In this document: one piece after another, positions 11,305-19,791 of the stretch
Layout of the letters: each line of letters starts with the position of its first letter
Position numbering within the stretch: position 1 is the stretch's first letter
Assembly: GCF_003751305.1 (NCBI RefSeq)
Contig: NZ_RJKV01000001.1
Location: forward strand, 310,001 to 374,000
Reading direction: 5' to 3'
Length of the DNA stretch: 64,000 bases
DNA from: Stenotrophomonas rhizophila
Lineage (GTDB): Bacteria > Pseudomonadota > Gammaproteobacteria > Xanthomonadales > Xanthomonadaceae
Program-made: the position numbers and the translations under genes
Notes under the pieces: generated by a model
The model's database searches: none
Told to the model about the DNA's origin: nothing
The model's input: the letters and a program-made list of their open reading frames with translations, nothing else

Positions 11305-11381
11305 GGAGCGGTAGTTCAGCTGGTTAGAATGCTGGCCTGTCACGCCGGAGGTCGCGGGTTCAAGTCCCGTCCGCTCCGCCA
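11305..11381 (+). tRNA. tRNA-Asp (GTC), copy 1
   Basis: A 77-nt cloverleaf with acceptor GGAGCGG pairing with CCGCTCC, anticodon GTC in loop CTGTCAC, and CCA. It is identical to copies 2 and 3. Confidence 0.95.
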
Positions 11382-11391
11382 GTTTCAATAG

Positions 11392-11420
11392 GGCCCCTGA
11401 GCGATCGGGGGCCTTGTTTT
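11392..11420 (+). terminator. terminator after tRNA-Asp copy 1
   Basis: GGCCCC...GGGGCC hairpin followed by TTGTTTT. Confidence 0.7.
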
Positions 11421-11464
11421 CTCCAGCGACGCAGGTCGCGGTGGAAACAAAAGCGGTTTAGTGC

Positions 11465-11541
11465 GGAGCGGTAGTTCAGCTGGTTAGAATGCTGGCCTGT
11501 CACGCCGGAGGTCGCGGGTTCAAGTCCCGTCCGCTCCGCCA
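11465..11541 (+). tRNA. tRNA-Asp (GTC), copy 2
   Basis: A 77-nt tRNA identical to copy 1. The flanking sequences differ, so this is an old or conversion-maintained duplication. Confidence 0.95.
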
Positions 11542-11631
11542 GTTCTAAAAAAACCTCGAAAAAAGCAGTATTTCGGGGTGGGCAATCTGAATATCTTCGG
11601 ATAGAATGAGCGCCTGCAAAGTTTCAAGTGC

Positions 11632-11708
11632 GGAGCGGTAGTTCAGCTGGTTAGAATGCTGGCCTGTCACGCCGGAGGTCGCGGGTTCAAGTCCCGTCCG
11701 CTCCGCCA
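11632..11708 (+). tRNA. tRNA-Asp (GTC), copy 3
   Basis: A 77-nt tRNA identical to copies 1 and 2. A TAGAAT box at 11602-11607 followed by GAGCGCCTG looks like its own -10 element and GC-rich discriminator. Confidence 0.95.
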
Positions 11709-11718
11709 ATCTTTGAAG

Positions 11719-11749
11719 AGCCCTTGGTGAAAACCAAGGGCTTTTTTTT
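11719..11749 (+). terminator. terminator after tRNA-Asp copy 3
   Basis: AGCCCTTGGT and ACCAAGGGCT stem followed by T8. Confidence 0.92.
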
Positions 11750-11920
11750 GTTTTCAATTCAGCGCATCGATCAACGGCGCGCGACTGACCGTGCATCCGT
11801 TGCCATGGCCGGGCGTGGGAGCCTCTGGATCTGGCCGGGGCGGCCGATGCGGGCACTTTTGGAGCCTGCCGCGAAGCGGGTTACACTGCCGGGCTCGCCA
11901 ATCAGGCCTTGATTTTTCCC

Positions 11921-13894
11921 ATGCTGCAGAAACTTCGCGACAAGACCTCGGGCTGGATCGTTACCGTGATCCTGGGGCTGCTGATGATTCCGTTCCTGTT
12001 CGTGATCGACTCCAGCTACCTCGGTGGCGTCGGCTCGCAGAACGTGGCCAAAGTGGCCGCCCCGCCGACCTGGTGGAAGTCCGCCCCGTCGTGGTGGCCG
12101 GTCTCGTTCCTGTGGCAGCACCATGAAATCAGCTCCAACGATTTCCGCGTGCGCTTCGAGCAGGCGCGCCAGCAGGCACGCCAGGAACAGGGTGAGGATT
12201 TCGATCCGCGCCAGTTCGAAAGCACCGAAAGCAAGCTGGCCGTGCTCGATCAGATGATCGATGAGCAGGTGGTGCGCCTGGCCGGCGAACAGTCCGGCAT
12301 CGTGATCGGCGATGGTGCCGTGCGCGAGTACATCGCCTCGATTCCGGCCTTCCTGGATGCGGACGGCAAGTTCAACCAGGACAACTACCGCATCGCGCTG
12401 GCCAGCGGTAATCCGCCGCGCACGCCGACGCAGTTCGAAGCGCTGGTGCGCGAGAGCATCCAGCAGTCGATCATCCCGTCGGCCCTGCAGCGTTCGGGGT
12501 TCACCACCCAGAGCGAAGCCGAGCGCCTGATGAAGCTGCTCGGTGAAACGCGTGACGTGGAGCTGGCCGCGCTGCCGGAAACGCCGGCCGATACCGCCGA
12601 AGTGACCGACGCACAGATCAAGCAGTGGTACGACAGCCACACCAAGGATTTCCGCCAGCCGGAAACCGTGTCGCTGGAATACGTCGAGATCAACGGCGCA
12701 AACCTGCCGGCCGCAGCCGCGGCTGACGAAGCCACGCTGCGCAAGCGCTACCAGGATGAGAAGGCACGCTTTGCCACGCCGGAACAGCGTCTGGCCTCGC
12801 ACATCCTGATCACCGCCGATGGCAACGATCCGGCCAAGCTGAAGGCAGCCGAAGAAAAGGCCACGCGCATCGCCGCGGAAGCCAAGGCGCCGGGTGCCGA
12901 TTTCGCCGCGCTGGCCAAGGCCAACTCGGAAGATCCGGGTTCCAAGGACACCGGCGGCGACCTGGGCTGGGTGGAACACGGCGCGATGGTGAAGCCGTTC
13001 GAAGACGCGCTGTTCGCCATGAAGACGGGCGACGTGGTTGGGCCGGTGAAGACCGAGTTCGGCTACCACGTGCTCAAGCTGCGCGAGACCAAGGGTGGCG
13101 AAGGCCGCGCGTTCGAGGACGTGCGTGACCAGCTGGCTGCCGAACAGCTCAAGGCCGATACCGATCGCGTGTTCACTGAGCTGAGTGGCCGCCTGGTGGA
13201 TCTGGTCTACAAGAACCCGACCTCGCTGGAAGGCCCGGCCAAGGACATGAGCCTGCCGGTGCAGACGATCGGTCCGTTCACCCGCGCCACCGCCAGTGGC
13301 ATCGCGGCCAACCCCGCGGTGCTGCGTGCGGCGTTCTCCGACATCCTGACCCAGGATGGCACGGTGAGCGACCCGATCGAGCTGGGCCCGAACCACAACG
13401 TGATGATCCGCGTGACCGAGCACAGCCCGGAGCAGGCGCTGCCGCTGGCCAAGGCCCGTGAGCAGGTCATCGCTGCGATCCATGCCGACCGCACCCGCCA
13501 GGCTTCCGAGAAGGCCGTGGACGCCGTGCTGGCCAAGCTGAAGGCCGGGCAGACCCTGCAGGCGCTGGCGACCAGCGACCAGCTGCAGATCAGCCCGCTG
13601 CCGGGCCTGCCGCGTACCCAGCCGGTACCGACCCCGGAAATCAACCGCGCCGTGTTCAGCGCGCCGCTGCCGGCCGAAGGCAAGCCCAGCTACGGCAAGG
13701 TCGCCGTGCAGGGCCGCTACGTGATCTACGCGGTCAACAAGGTCACCCCGGGCAACGTGGCCGAAGTAGATGCCGCCCAGCAGCAGCAGCTCAAGGAGCA
13801 GCTGAGCCAGATCGACGGCATGGCCGCCGCCAAGGCCTACGTCGAAGCGATGCGCAAGCACTTCAAGGTGCAGACCGAAGAAGCCAACCTGTAA
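11921..13894 (+). CDS. ppiD: periplasmic folding chaperone PpiD (SurA N-terminal/parvulin domains)
   Basis: A 657-aa protein starting at ATG 11921 (MLQKLRDKTSGW); a TTG four codons earlier is less likely. One N-terminal membrane helix (about 14-33, WIVTVILGLLMIPFLFVID) anchors it in the inner membrane with the bulk in the periplasm. A SurA-like N domain is followed by a parvulin PPIase domain (about 290-388, HILITADG...GYHVLKLRE). PpiD associates with SecYEG and assists emerging envelope proteins. Synteny after lon-hupB is as in E. coli. The proline isomerase site is often inactive in this family, which cannot be settled here. Confidence 0.93.
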   Translation: MLQKLRDKTSGWIVTVILGLLMIPFLFVIDSSYLGGVGSQNVAKVAAPPTWWKSAPSWWPVSFLWQHHEISSNDFRVRFEQARQQARQEQGEDFDPRQFESTESKLAVLDQMIDEQVVRLAGEQSGIVIGDGAVREYIASIPAFLDADGKFNQDNYRIALASGNPPRTPTQFEALVRESIQQSIIPSALQRSGFTTQSEAERLMKLLGETRDVELAALPETPADTAEVTDAQIKQWYDSHTKDFRQPETVSLEYVEINGANLPAAAAADEATLRKRYQDEKARFATPEQRLASHILITADGNDPAKLKAAEEKATRIAAEAKAPGADFAALAKANSEDPGSKDTGGDLGWVEHGAMVKPFEDALFAMKTGDVVGPVKTEFGYHVLKLRETKGGEGRAFEDVRDQLAAEQLKADTDRVFTELSGRLVDLVYKNPTSLEGPAKDMSLPVQTIGPFTRATASGIAANPAVLRAAFSDILTQDGTVSDPIELGPNHNVMIRVTEHSPEQALPLAKAREQVIAAIHADRTRQASEKAVDAVLAKLKAGQTLQALATSDQLQISPLPGLPRTQPVPTPEINRAVFSAPLPAEGKPSYGKVAVQGRYVIYAVNKVTPGNVAEVDAAQQQQLKEQLSQIDGMAAAKAYVEAMRKHFKVQTEEANL

Positions 13895-13918
13895 CCGGGT
13901 CGGCGTCTGCTGGACAAC

Positions 13919-13945
13919 AAAAAGCCCGGCCATGCCGGGCTTTTT
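13919..13945 (+). terminator. bidirectional terminator after ppiD
   Basis: AAAAAGCCCGGC-CAT-GCCGGGCTTTTT is symmetric and can work on both strands. It lies between convergent ppiD and mltD. Confidence 0.9.
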
Positions 13946-13948
13946 GTT

Positions 13949-13986
13949 GAAAACGACACTGCCCGGCGGAACCGGGCAGTGTCGTT
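13949..13986 (-). terminator. mltD terminator (15-bp perfect inverted repeat)
   Basis: AACGACACTGCCCGG and its perfect complement flank a 5-nt loop. On the minus strand the stem is followed by TTTTC, 25 nt after the mltD stop. Confidence 0.8.
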
Positions 13987-14010
13987 ACCAGCAATAGGAT
14001 CCGCGCGCGC

Positions 14011-15225
14011 TCAGTCTTCGACGCGCAGCACCGCTCCCGGCTTGAGCACACTGCTGCCACTGAGCCCATTGAGCGACAGCAGCGCCTTCAGCGGCATGCC
14101 GTAGCGGCGGGCGATGGTCCAGGGCGACTCGCCATCGCGCACGGTGTGGCGGCGGCTGCGCGGGCGGTCCGCGCTGGCCACGGTACGGGTGGCCACCGGG
14201 CCGGGCACCGTACGCGCCGCCGTGGTGTCGGCCGGTGCGCTCGGCGCCACCGCAAGGGCGGCCACGCTGGCACTGGCATCCACCGGGGCATGCGCGGTCG
14301 GGGCCAGAACCGTCACCTGGCCGCTCGGACGGCCCTTGCCGCTGGCCAGCGCCGGATTGAGGCGGGCGATCCGGGCGGGGTCGAGAGCGCGCTGCTGGGC
14401 CCACTGCTGGACGCTGGTGCCGGCCGGCAGGGTGTGCCCCTTCAGCACCGGCACGGTGCGGTCCAGCGAGGCCATCACCGCCGGCTCGGTTTCCGCGTCT
14501 TCCAGGACGCAGGCCAGCGCATGCAGCTTCTCGACATAGGCATAGGTGACCGGCGACAGCCCGGGCAATTCCGCCGGGCGCGCGTTCTGTGCGTTCATGC
14601 CGGCCTTGCGCAGCGATTGCAGCACGCGGTACTCGCCGGCGTTGTAGGCCATGGTGGCCAGTCGCCAGTCGCCGCCGAACATGCCGTGCAGGGTCTTGAG
14701 GTAGCGCACCGCGGCCTGGGTGGAATCCACGGCAGAGAGGCGGCCGTCATAGCCCGGGGTCATCTGCACGCGGTGGTTCTTGGCGGTGGTGGCGATGAAC
14801 TGCCATAGGCCAGCCGGGCCGCTGCCATTGCGGGCGTTGGGCCGGTAGCCACTTTCCACGAAGGGAATCAGCGCGAATTCGGTCGGCAGATTGGAGTTGC
14901 GCAGCTCTTCGACCACATAGCCGAACAGCACCAGGGCGTCATCGTCCTGGTTGGCCAGCCGCGAGGGGGCATGCGCGAACTGCTTCTGCCAACGCGGGCT
15001 GGTCGCCTCGGCGTCGCAGGTGGGTTCGGCCAGGCCATCGCGGAAGCTGGCAAAGATCTCCTGCCCGTTGCGCACCGAGGCCGGCGGCAGGGCCGCAGCG
15101 GTCAGGGGAAGGGAGGACAGGCCGGCCACGTTCTGCGACATGCCGGCGGTCAACGACTGGGCGCCCGCGCTGCCGGCCACGGCGATCGCCAGGCCAAGCG
15201 CGAGCGGCAACAATCGCCGACTCAT
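14011..15225 (-). CDS. mltD: membrane-bound lytic murein transglycosylase D-type (SLT + LysM)
   Basis: A 404-aa exported protein with signal peptide 1-22 ([17 protein letters not shown]). The SLT domain lies at about 95-235 with catalytic Glu124 in [21 protein letters not shown] Pro/Ala-rich linker (about 290-355) leads to one C-terminal LysM (about 360-402, [17 protein letters not shown]), whereas E. coli MltD has two and a lipobox; no lipobox is seen here. It cleaves the MurNAc-GlcNAc bond of peptidoglycan. Its ATG overlaps the gloB stop (ATGA), so the pair is translationally coupled. Confidence 0.92.
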   Translation of the reverse strand: MSRRLLPLALGLAIAVAGSAGAQSLTAGMSQNVAGLSSLPLTAAALPPASVRNGQEIFASFRDGLAEPTCDAEATSPRWQKQFAHAPSRLANQDDDALVLFGYVVEELRNSNLPTEFALIPFVESGYRPNARNGSGPAGLWQFIATTAKNHRVQMTPGYDGRLSAVDSTQAAVRYLKTLHGMFGGDWRLATMAYNAGEYRVLQSLRKAGMNAQNARPAELPGLSPVTYAYVEKLHALACVLEDAETEPAVMASLDRTVPVLKGHTLPAGTSVQQWAQQRALDPARIARLNPALASGKGRPSGQVTVLAPTAHAPVDASASVAALAVAPSAPADTTAARTVPGPVATRTVASADRPRSRRHTVRDGESPWTIARRYGMPLKALLSLNGLSGSSVLKPGAVLRVED

Positions 15226-15989
15226 GTTCGAAATCCGTCTTTCCAGTGTCGCAGGCCTGCGACAACATCGACTTCATCGGTAACGGGACGCCCGAGATGG
15301 GCGCTGACGGCCGCCTGGATGGCGGGGGTGTTCGTACGCAGGAACGGGTTGCATTCCAGCTCGCTTGCCAGTGAAACCGGCAGCGTGGGCAGGTCATCGC
15401 GGCGCATGGCCAAGGCCTCCTCATGGCGCTGCGACAGCGCAGCGTTGGTGGGGTCTACATGCCGCGCGAAGACGGCATTGGACAGGGTGTACTCGTGGGC
15501 GCAACAGACCATCAGTTGCGCTGGCAGGGACGCCAGCTTCCGCAGGGATGCCAGAAGCTGGGGAGGCGTACCTTCGAACATGCGCCCACAGCCCAGGCTG
15601 AACAACGCATCGCCACTGAAAAGGTGTTCAGCGGTGTGAAACGCAATATGGCTCCGGGTGTGCCCGGGCACGGATACTACGTGGAACCCGAGCCCCAATG
15701 CCTGAACGCATTCACCTTCAGCCACCCGATGGGCAGGGACCGCGATGCGCGGTTCCACCGGTGCGTAGACCTCCACCGCGGGAAAACGGGCCTGCAGCTC
15801 GGCCACGCCGCCGATGTGGTCGTCGTGGTGGTGGGTCAACAGAATGCTGTGGGGAACCCATCCCTGCTGCGCTGCGGCGGCCAGAACGGGGTCGGCCTGG
15901 CCGGGGTCGACGACCACGGCGCGGCCGTCGTCGGCGACCAGCGCCCAGATGTAATTGTCCGCAAACGCGGGTAGGGCGGTCAGTCGCAT
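15222..15989 (-). CDS. gloB: hydroxyacylglutathione hydrolase (glyoxalase II)
   Basis: A 255-aa protein with the start at 15989 ([15 protein letters not shown]), the family N-terminus. The metallo-beta-lactamase motif THHHDDH gives His53, His55, Asp57 and His58; the further metal ligands HTRSHIAF and the C-terminal glutathione-binding [11 protein letters not shown] are present. It hydrolyses S-lactoylglutathione to lactate in methylglyoxal detoxification. It is coupled to mltD and divergent from the methyltransferase gene with only 11 bp between start codons, so both promoters must overlap the neighbouring coding region. Confidence 0.96.
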   Translation of the reverse strand: MRLTALPAFADNYIWALVADDGRAVVVDPGQADPVLAAAAQQGWVPHSILLTHHHDDHIGGVAELQARFPAVEVYAPVEPRIAVPAHRVAEGECVQALGLGFHVVSVPGHTRSHIAFHTAEHLFSGDALFSLGCGRMFEGTPPQLLASLRKLASLPAQLMVCCAHEYTLSNAVFARHVDPTNAALSQRHEEALAMRRDDLPTLPVSLASELECNPFLRTNTPAIQAAVSAHLGRPVTDEVDVVAGLRHWKDGFRT

Positions 15990-16000
15990 AGAATTGGACC

Positions 16001-16645
16001 ATGCCCCTCGTGCCGAGCCCCCGTCAAGCGACAGTCGCATCCTGGTTTGATACTGAACCGGCACAAGCGTTGCGCCGTCTGGAATCGGAGCGGTTGCGCA
16101 GCCTGCTCGCCGAGCGCCCGGTGAACCCGTGGCTGTGGGTGGCACCGACGCCCGGCTGGCTGGAGTGTGTGGATCTGCCGGGCCGCGGCCTGCGCCTCCA
16201 CCGGGTCGGGGCGACCTATGCCGGGGACGTGCAGTGCGCGCTCCCACTGCCGCTGCCGGACGAGAGCGTCAACGCCATCGTGCTGCAGCACGTCACCGCC
16301 CGTGACGCCGAGCAGCTGATCGCCGAGTGCGCGCGCGTGCTGATGCCCGGCGGCCGGCTGTGGCTGTCCACCCTCAACCCGTTCAGCCCGTACCGCCGCC
16401 AGTGGCGCCATCACGGGCTGGTCGTGCGCAGCCCGCAGCGGCTGCGGCACACCCTTACGCAGGCTGGCCTGAGCTGCGAGGACCTGCACTACCTCGGCCC
16501 GATGTGGCGCGACCGTTCGCCGACGCGGCGCGATCTGGCCCCGCTGCGGGCCGCCTGTCTGTTCACCGCTGAAAAACGCACTCTGGCATTGCCGGGACCG
16601 ACGCCCGTGGCCGTGCCACGTTGGCACGGCACGGTTGCCACCTGA
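16001..16645 (+). CDS. class I SAM-dependent methyltransferase (YafS-like)
   Basis: A 214-aa protein. The C-terminal half of a Rossmann methyltransferase is clear ([20 protein letters not shown], then [20 protein letters not shown]), but the glycine-rich SAM loop near the N-terminus is degenerate. Position between gloB and rnhA is the same as E. coli yafS, so I infer orthology. The substrate is unknown. It is the first gene of a methyltransferase-rnhA-dnaQ unit. Confidence 0.8.
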   Translation: MPLVPSPRQATVASWFDTEPAQALRRLESERLRSLLAERPVNPWLWVAPTPGWLECVDLPGRGLRLHRVGATYAGDVQCALPLPLPDESVNAIVLQHVTARDAEQLIAECARVLMPGGRLWLSTLNPFSPYRRQWRHHGLVVRSPQRLRHTLTQAGLSCEDLHYLGPMWRDRSPTRRDLAPLRAACLFTAEKRTLALPGPTPVAVPRWHGTVAT

Positions 16646-16656
16646 TCTGGAATGGA

Positions 16657-17109
16657 ATGAAGACGATAGAAATCCACACCGACGGTTCCTGCCTCGGCAA
16701 TCCCGGCCCTGGCGGCTGGGCGGCGTTGCTGCGCTACAACGCGCACGAGCGCGAACTGAGCGGTGGCGAAGCACATACCACCAACAACCGCATGGAGCTG
16801 ATGGCCGCCATCTCGGGGCTGGAAGCCCTGACCGAGCCGTGCAACATCGTGCTGTTCACCGATTCGCAGTACGTGCGCCAGGGCCTGACCGAGTGGATGC
16901 CCGGTTGGATCCGCAAGAACTGGAAAACCGCTGGCGGCTCGCCGGTCAAGAACCGGGAGCTGTGGGAGCGCCTGCACGCGGCCACGCTCAAGCACACCAT
17001 CGACTGGCGCTGGGTGAAGGGGCATTCCGGCGACCCGGACAACGAGCGCGTGGATCAGCTGGCGCGCGACGCCGCGATCCGGATCCGCGCCGCTGGCCCG
17101 GTACACTGA
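16657..17109 (+). CDS. rnhA: ribonuclease HI
   Basis: A 150-aa protein with the start at ATG 16657 ([20 protein letters not shown]) behind TCTGGAA. The four catalytic acidic residues are Asp9, Glu47, Asp69 and Asp133, offset by one from E. coli, and His123 is in the flexible KGHSG loop. It cleaves RNA in RNA-DNA hybrids (R-loops, primers). It begins 11 nt after the methyltransferase stop and 4 nt before dnaQ. Confidence 0.97.
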   Translation: MKTIEIHTDGSCLGNPGPGGWAALLRYNAHERELSGGEAHTTNNRMELMAAISGLEALTEPCNIVLFTDSQYVRQGLTEWMPGWIRKNWKTAGGSPVKNRELWERLHAATLKHTIDWRWVKGHSGDPDNERVDQLARDAAIRIRAAGPVH

Positions 17110-17113
17110 GCCC

Positions 17114-17845
17114 ATGCGTCAGATCATCCTTGATACCGAAACCACCGGCCTGGAATGGCGGAAGGGCAACCGCATCGTCGAAATCGGCTGTGTGGAACTG
17201 CTCGAGCGCCGCCCCAGTGGCAACAACTACCACCAGTACCTCAAGCCGGACTGCGAGTTCGAACAGGGCGCGCAGGAAGTCACCGGCCTGACCCTGGAGT
17301 TCCTGGCCGACAAGCCGGACTTCGCCCAGGTCGTTGACGACTTCCTCGCCTACATCGATGGCGCCGAACTGATCATCCACAACGCGGCGTTCGATCTGGG
17401 CTTCCTGGACAACGAGCTGTCGCTGCTGGGCGACCACTACGGCAAGATCACCGACCGCTGCACGGTGATCGATACGCTCAAGATGGCGCGCGAGCGATTC
17501 CCCGGCCAGCGCAACTCGCTGGATGCACTGTGCCGGCGCCTGGGCGTGGACAATGCCCACCGCCAGCTGCACGGCGGCCTGCTCGATGCGCAGATCCTGG
17601 GCGATGTGTACATCGCCCTGACCTCGGGCCAGGAAGAAATCGGCTTCGGCTCGGCCGATGACCAGAAAACCGGCAGCGCCCACGCGCAGACCTTCGACAC
17701 CTCGCGCCTGCTGCCGCGCCCGCGCGTGGTGGCCACCGCCTCGGAGCTGGAAGCGCACGAAGCGCGCCTGGCCAAGCTGCGCAAGAAGGCCGGCCGCGCG
17801 ATCTGGGATGGTGAACCCGAGGCGGCGGAAGCGGTCAGCGCCTGA
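17114..17845 (+). CDS. dnaQ: DNA polymerase III epsilon subunit (3'-5' proofreading exonuclease)
   Basis: A 243-aa DEDDh exonuclease with ExoI DTETTG (Asp7, Glu9), ExoII HNAAFDLGFLD and ExoIII HGGLLDAQ. The C-terminal tail (about 185-243) carries the polymerase alpha-binding segment, ending in a basic helix. In E. coli rnhA and dnaQ are divergent; here they are co-directional and probably co-transcribed, four bases apart. Confidence 0.96.
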   Translation: MRQIILDTETTGLEWRKGNRIVEIGCVELLERRPSGNNYHQYLKPDCEFEQGAQEVTGLTLEFLADKPDFAQVVDDFLAYIDGAELIIHNAAFDLGFLDNELSLLGDHYGKITDRCTVIDTLKMARERFPGQRNSLDALCRRLGVDNAHRQLHGGLLDAQILGDVYIALTSGQEEIGFGSADDQKTGSAHAQTFDTSRLLPRPRVVATASELEAHEARLAKLRKKAGRAIWDGEPEAAEAVSA

Positions 17846-17858
17846 GCGCCCGACCCCG

Positions 17859-17882
17859 GTAGGTCCCGACCGTTGGTCGGGA
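17859..17882 (+). repeat. SMAG-type GTAG palindrome
   Basis: GTAGG followed by TCCCGACC-GTT-GGTCGGGA (8-bp perfect stem). This is the form of the Stenotrophomonas GTAG (SMAG) intergenic elements. It lies between convergent dnaQ and the PP2C gene. Confidence 0.75.
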
Positions 17883-17890
17883 TGCCTGCC

Positions 17891-18595
17891 TCAGTGGCAT
17901 CGCACCAGAATCACGGTGATGTTGTCCGAGCCGCCGCCATCGAGCGCGGCGGCGACCAGGGTATCCACGCATTCCTGCGCACTGGCATCGTCGAAGGCGA
18001 GGGTGCGGGCGATGCCCTTGTCCTCGACCTCTTCGGTCAGCCCGTCACTGCACAGCAGCAGCTGCATGCCCGGGCGCAGCTCACCGGTGGTGGTCGCCAC
18101 ATTCAGATGTGCCGGATCGGTCACCCCAAGCGCCTGGGTCACCACATTGCGATGCGGATGCGCCCGCGCCTGCTCGGCGGTCAGATTGCCTTGGGCGACC
18201 AGTTCCTGGACCACGCTGTGATCCTGGCTGAGCTGGGCCAGCTTGCCGTCGCGCCACAGGTACGCGCGGCTGTCGCCGACCCACGCCACCTCATACCGAT
18301 TGCCCTGTACACGGGCCGCCACCACGGTGGTGCCCATCGGCAGGCTGTCGTTGCGGCGGCGCGAGGTGCGGATGATTTCCTCATCGGCGATCCGGATCGC
18401 ATGCGCCAGCGTCGCCCCGCGGCGGATCTCGCGCACGATGGTCTCGCGTGCCAGCGCACTGGCCACCTCACCGCAGGCGTGCCCGCCCATGCCATCGGCG
18501 ACCAGCCACAGCGCCAGTTCGCCATCCCCGTAATACGTATCCTCATTGAGGTCACGGCGCAGGCCGGGGTGGGTCAGGTGTCCGAATTCGATCAT
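17891..18595 (-). CDS. PP2C-family serine/threonine protein phosphatase
   Basis: A 234-aa protein with the start at 18595 (MIEFGHLTHPGLRRDLNED), matching the PP2C N-terminus. Metal-binding motifs are RDLNED, LVADGMGGHACGE, LLCSDGLTEEV and GGSDNITVILV. No membrane or sensor domain is seen, so it is a cytosolic Stp1/PrpC-like phosphatase. Its kinase partner is not in the neighbourhood. In xanthomonads such phosphatases accompany Hanks kinases and FHA proteins. Confidence 0.93.
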   Translation of the reverse strand: MIEFGHLTHPGLRRDLNEDTYYGDGELALWLVADGMGGHACGEVASALARETIVREIRRGATLAHAIRIADEEIIRTSRRRNDSLPMGTTVVAARVQGNRYEVAWVGDSRAYLWRDGKLAQLSQDHSVVQELVAQGNLTAEQARAHPHRNVVTQALGVTDPAHLNVATTTGELRPGMQLLLCSDGLTEEVEDKGIARTLAFDDASAQECVDTLVAAALDGGGSDNITVILVRCH

Positions 18596-18704
18596 GAAGG
18601 CGCGTGCCGGTGAGGATTGCGAGGGATAACGGCATGATCGCGGCCCGCCGGACATCCGGCAAGGCATCCATACAGAAGAAATTCACTTCTTTGCACGCAA
18701 TGAC

Positions 18705-18733
18705 TTGTCGCCAGCGCGTCCTGCCCGTATCAT
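18705..18733 (+). promoter_or_regulatory. tRNA-Ser(CGA) promoter
   Basis: TTGTCG (18705-18710) and TATCAT (18728-18733) with 17-bp spacing, followed by a GC-rich discriminator (TCGCGTCCC). Confidence 0.65.
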
Positions 18734-18760
18734 TCGCGTCCCGGTTCGCCGGGACCATCT

Positions 18761-18851
18761 GGAGAGGTGGCAGAGCGGTTGAATGTACCTGACTCGAAAT
18801 CAGGCAGGCGTTTATAGCGCCTCGGGGGTTCGAATCCCCCCCTCTCCGCCA
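18761..18851 (+). tRNA. tRNA-Ser (CGA)
   Basis: A 91-nt class II tRNA with anticodon loop CTCGAAA (anticodon CGA), long variable arm, T-arm GGGGGTTCGAATCCCCC and encoded CCA. Confidence 0.95.
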
Positions 18852-18854
18852 GAT

Positions 18855-18896
18855 AAAAAGAAAAGGGCTGCCTATCGGGCGGCCCTTTTCTTTTTA
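18855..18896 (+). terminator. terminator after tRNA-Ser(CGA)
   Basis: AAAAAGAAAAGGGC and GCCCTTTTCTTTTT flank a short loop. It is nearly symmetric and can act on both strands. Confidence 0.9.
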
Positions 18897-18911
18897 TCCG
18901 GCCTGATGGGC

Positions 18912-19052
18912 GGACGAGAACCCCCGACCGGGGGTTCGACGGATCTGCAGGAGCAGATCCGGACAGACGAACGTCTGGCCCTGGAGCGCGCAAGCGCGGA
19001 AGGGCTGGGTGCATGGATGCACCCAGCAATCCAAATAAAGCGGCCACCCTGC
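18912..19052 (+). repeat. tRNA-Ser-associated composite repeat, copy A
   Basis: About 140 bp beginning GGACGAGAACCCC, with internal palindromes (GAACCCC/GGGGTTC; GGATCTGC/GCAGATCC; GCTGGGTGCAT/ATGCACCCAGC) and ending GCGGCCACCCTGC. It starts 15 nt after the tRNA-Ser(CGA) terminator. The same sequence recurs inverted at 24129-24266, beside tRNA-Ser(GGA), and its 3' half recurs at 19138. Confidence 0.85.
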
Positions 19053-19137
19053 TTCCGGAGCCCCAAGCGTCATCACCGACATACCCGGGCGCGTGGCGAC
19101 GCGTTCATCCCATCGGCGTATCCAACTCCAGGCGGCG

Positions 19138-19215
19138 CGGCCCTGGAGCGCGCAAGCGCGGAAGGGCTGGGTGCATGGATGCACCCAGCAATCCCGGCAA
19201 CGAAGCGGCCATCCC
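19138..19215 (+). repeat. composite repeat, copy B (3' half only)
   Basis: About 78 bp from CGGCCCTGGAGCGCG through GGGTGCATGGATGCACCCAGC to GCGGCCATCCC. It matches the second half of copies A and C but lacks the tRNA-T-arm-like 5' half. Confidence 0.85.
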
Positions 19216-19238
19216 GCAAGCCACGCGACGTCATCGCG

Positions 19239-19302
19239 GTAGAGCCACGCCATGCGTGGCTGCCTCCCGATCACCGCGCAGCCACGCATGGCGTGGCTCT
19301 AC
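19239..19302. repeat. inverted pair of SMAG (GTAG) elements
   Basis: GTAGAGCCACGC-CAT-GCGTGGCT and its inverted copy face each other with GTAG/CTAC at both outer ends. Paired elements of this kind are described for S. maltophilia and may form a long hairpin in RNA. It lies about 80 bp upstream of the DUF6165 gene. Confidence 0.85.
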
Positions 19303-19381
19303 CCGAGGGCCGCACCCTCAGGCCACACCCCTCCAACATGCGCTCCGCTAAACTGCCCACCTCACGTAACGGATCCCCACC

Positions 19382-19789
19382 ATGACCGCTGAAATCCTCG
19401 TCCCCGTGTCCTTCGGTGAACTGCTCGACAAGATCTCGATCCTGCAGATCAAATCCGAGCGCATCAGCGACGAGGCCAAGCTGGCCAACATCCGCACCGA
19501 GCTGAGCGCGCTGGAAAAGACCTGGATGGCGCACCCGGCCGGGGTCAAGGACATCGCGCGCCTGCGCGCCGAGCTCAAGGCCGTCAACGAGCGCCTGTGG
19601 GACATCGAAGACAACATCCGTCTGCAGGACAAGGCCCAGGCCTTCGACGATCATTTCGTCGAACTGGCCCGCAGCGTCTACCAGCAGAACGATGAGCGTG
19701 CCCGCATCAAGAAGGACATCAACCTGGCGCTGGGCTCGCTCTACGTGGAAGAGAAGTCGTACAAGGATTACGCCCCGCGCGGCGCGTAA
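19382..19789 (+). CDS. DUF6165-type small cytosolic protein
   Basis: A 135-aa protein, highly charged and largely alpha-helical (LLDKISILQIKSERI..., RLRAELKAVNERLWDIEDNI), with no signal or membrane segment. It resembles the uncharacterised DUF6165 family often found beside LPS core glycosyltransferase genes. Its last 22 bp overlap the convergent GT9 gene, and both proteins end in the same heptapeptide DYAPRGA. A role in LPS or capsule assembly is inferred only from context. Confidence 0.8.
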   Translation: MTAEILVPVSFGELLDKISILQIKSERISDEAKLANIRTELSALEKTWMAHPAGVKDIARLRAELKAVNERLWDIEDNIRLQDKAQAFDDHFVELARSVYQQNDERARIKKDINLALGSLYVEEKSYKDYAPRGA

Positions 19790-19791
19790 TC
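19766..19791. other. palindrome encoding both C-termini of convergent genes
   Basis: A 26-bp near-palindrome (24 of 26 bases symmetric) begins GATTACGCC and ends GCGTAATC. Read in either direction it gives Asp-Tyr-Ala-Pro-Arg-Gly-Ala-stop, so it encodes identical C-terminal heptapeptides of the DUF6165 and GT9 proteins. It may also act as an RNA hairpin at both 3' ends. Confidence 0.85.

Noticed and set aside
18780..19385. Open frames through the repeats after tRNA-Ser (for example 18783-19385)
   Set aside because: They read through tRNA, terminator and repeat sequence. The recurring peptide (EGLGAWMHPA) reflects the DNA repeat, not a protein family.
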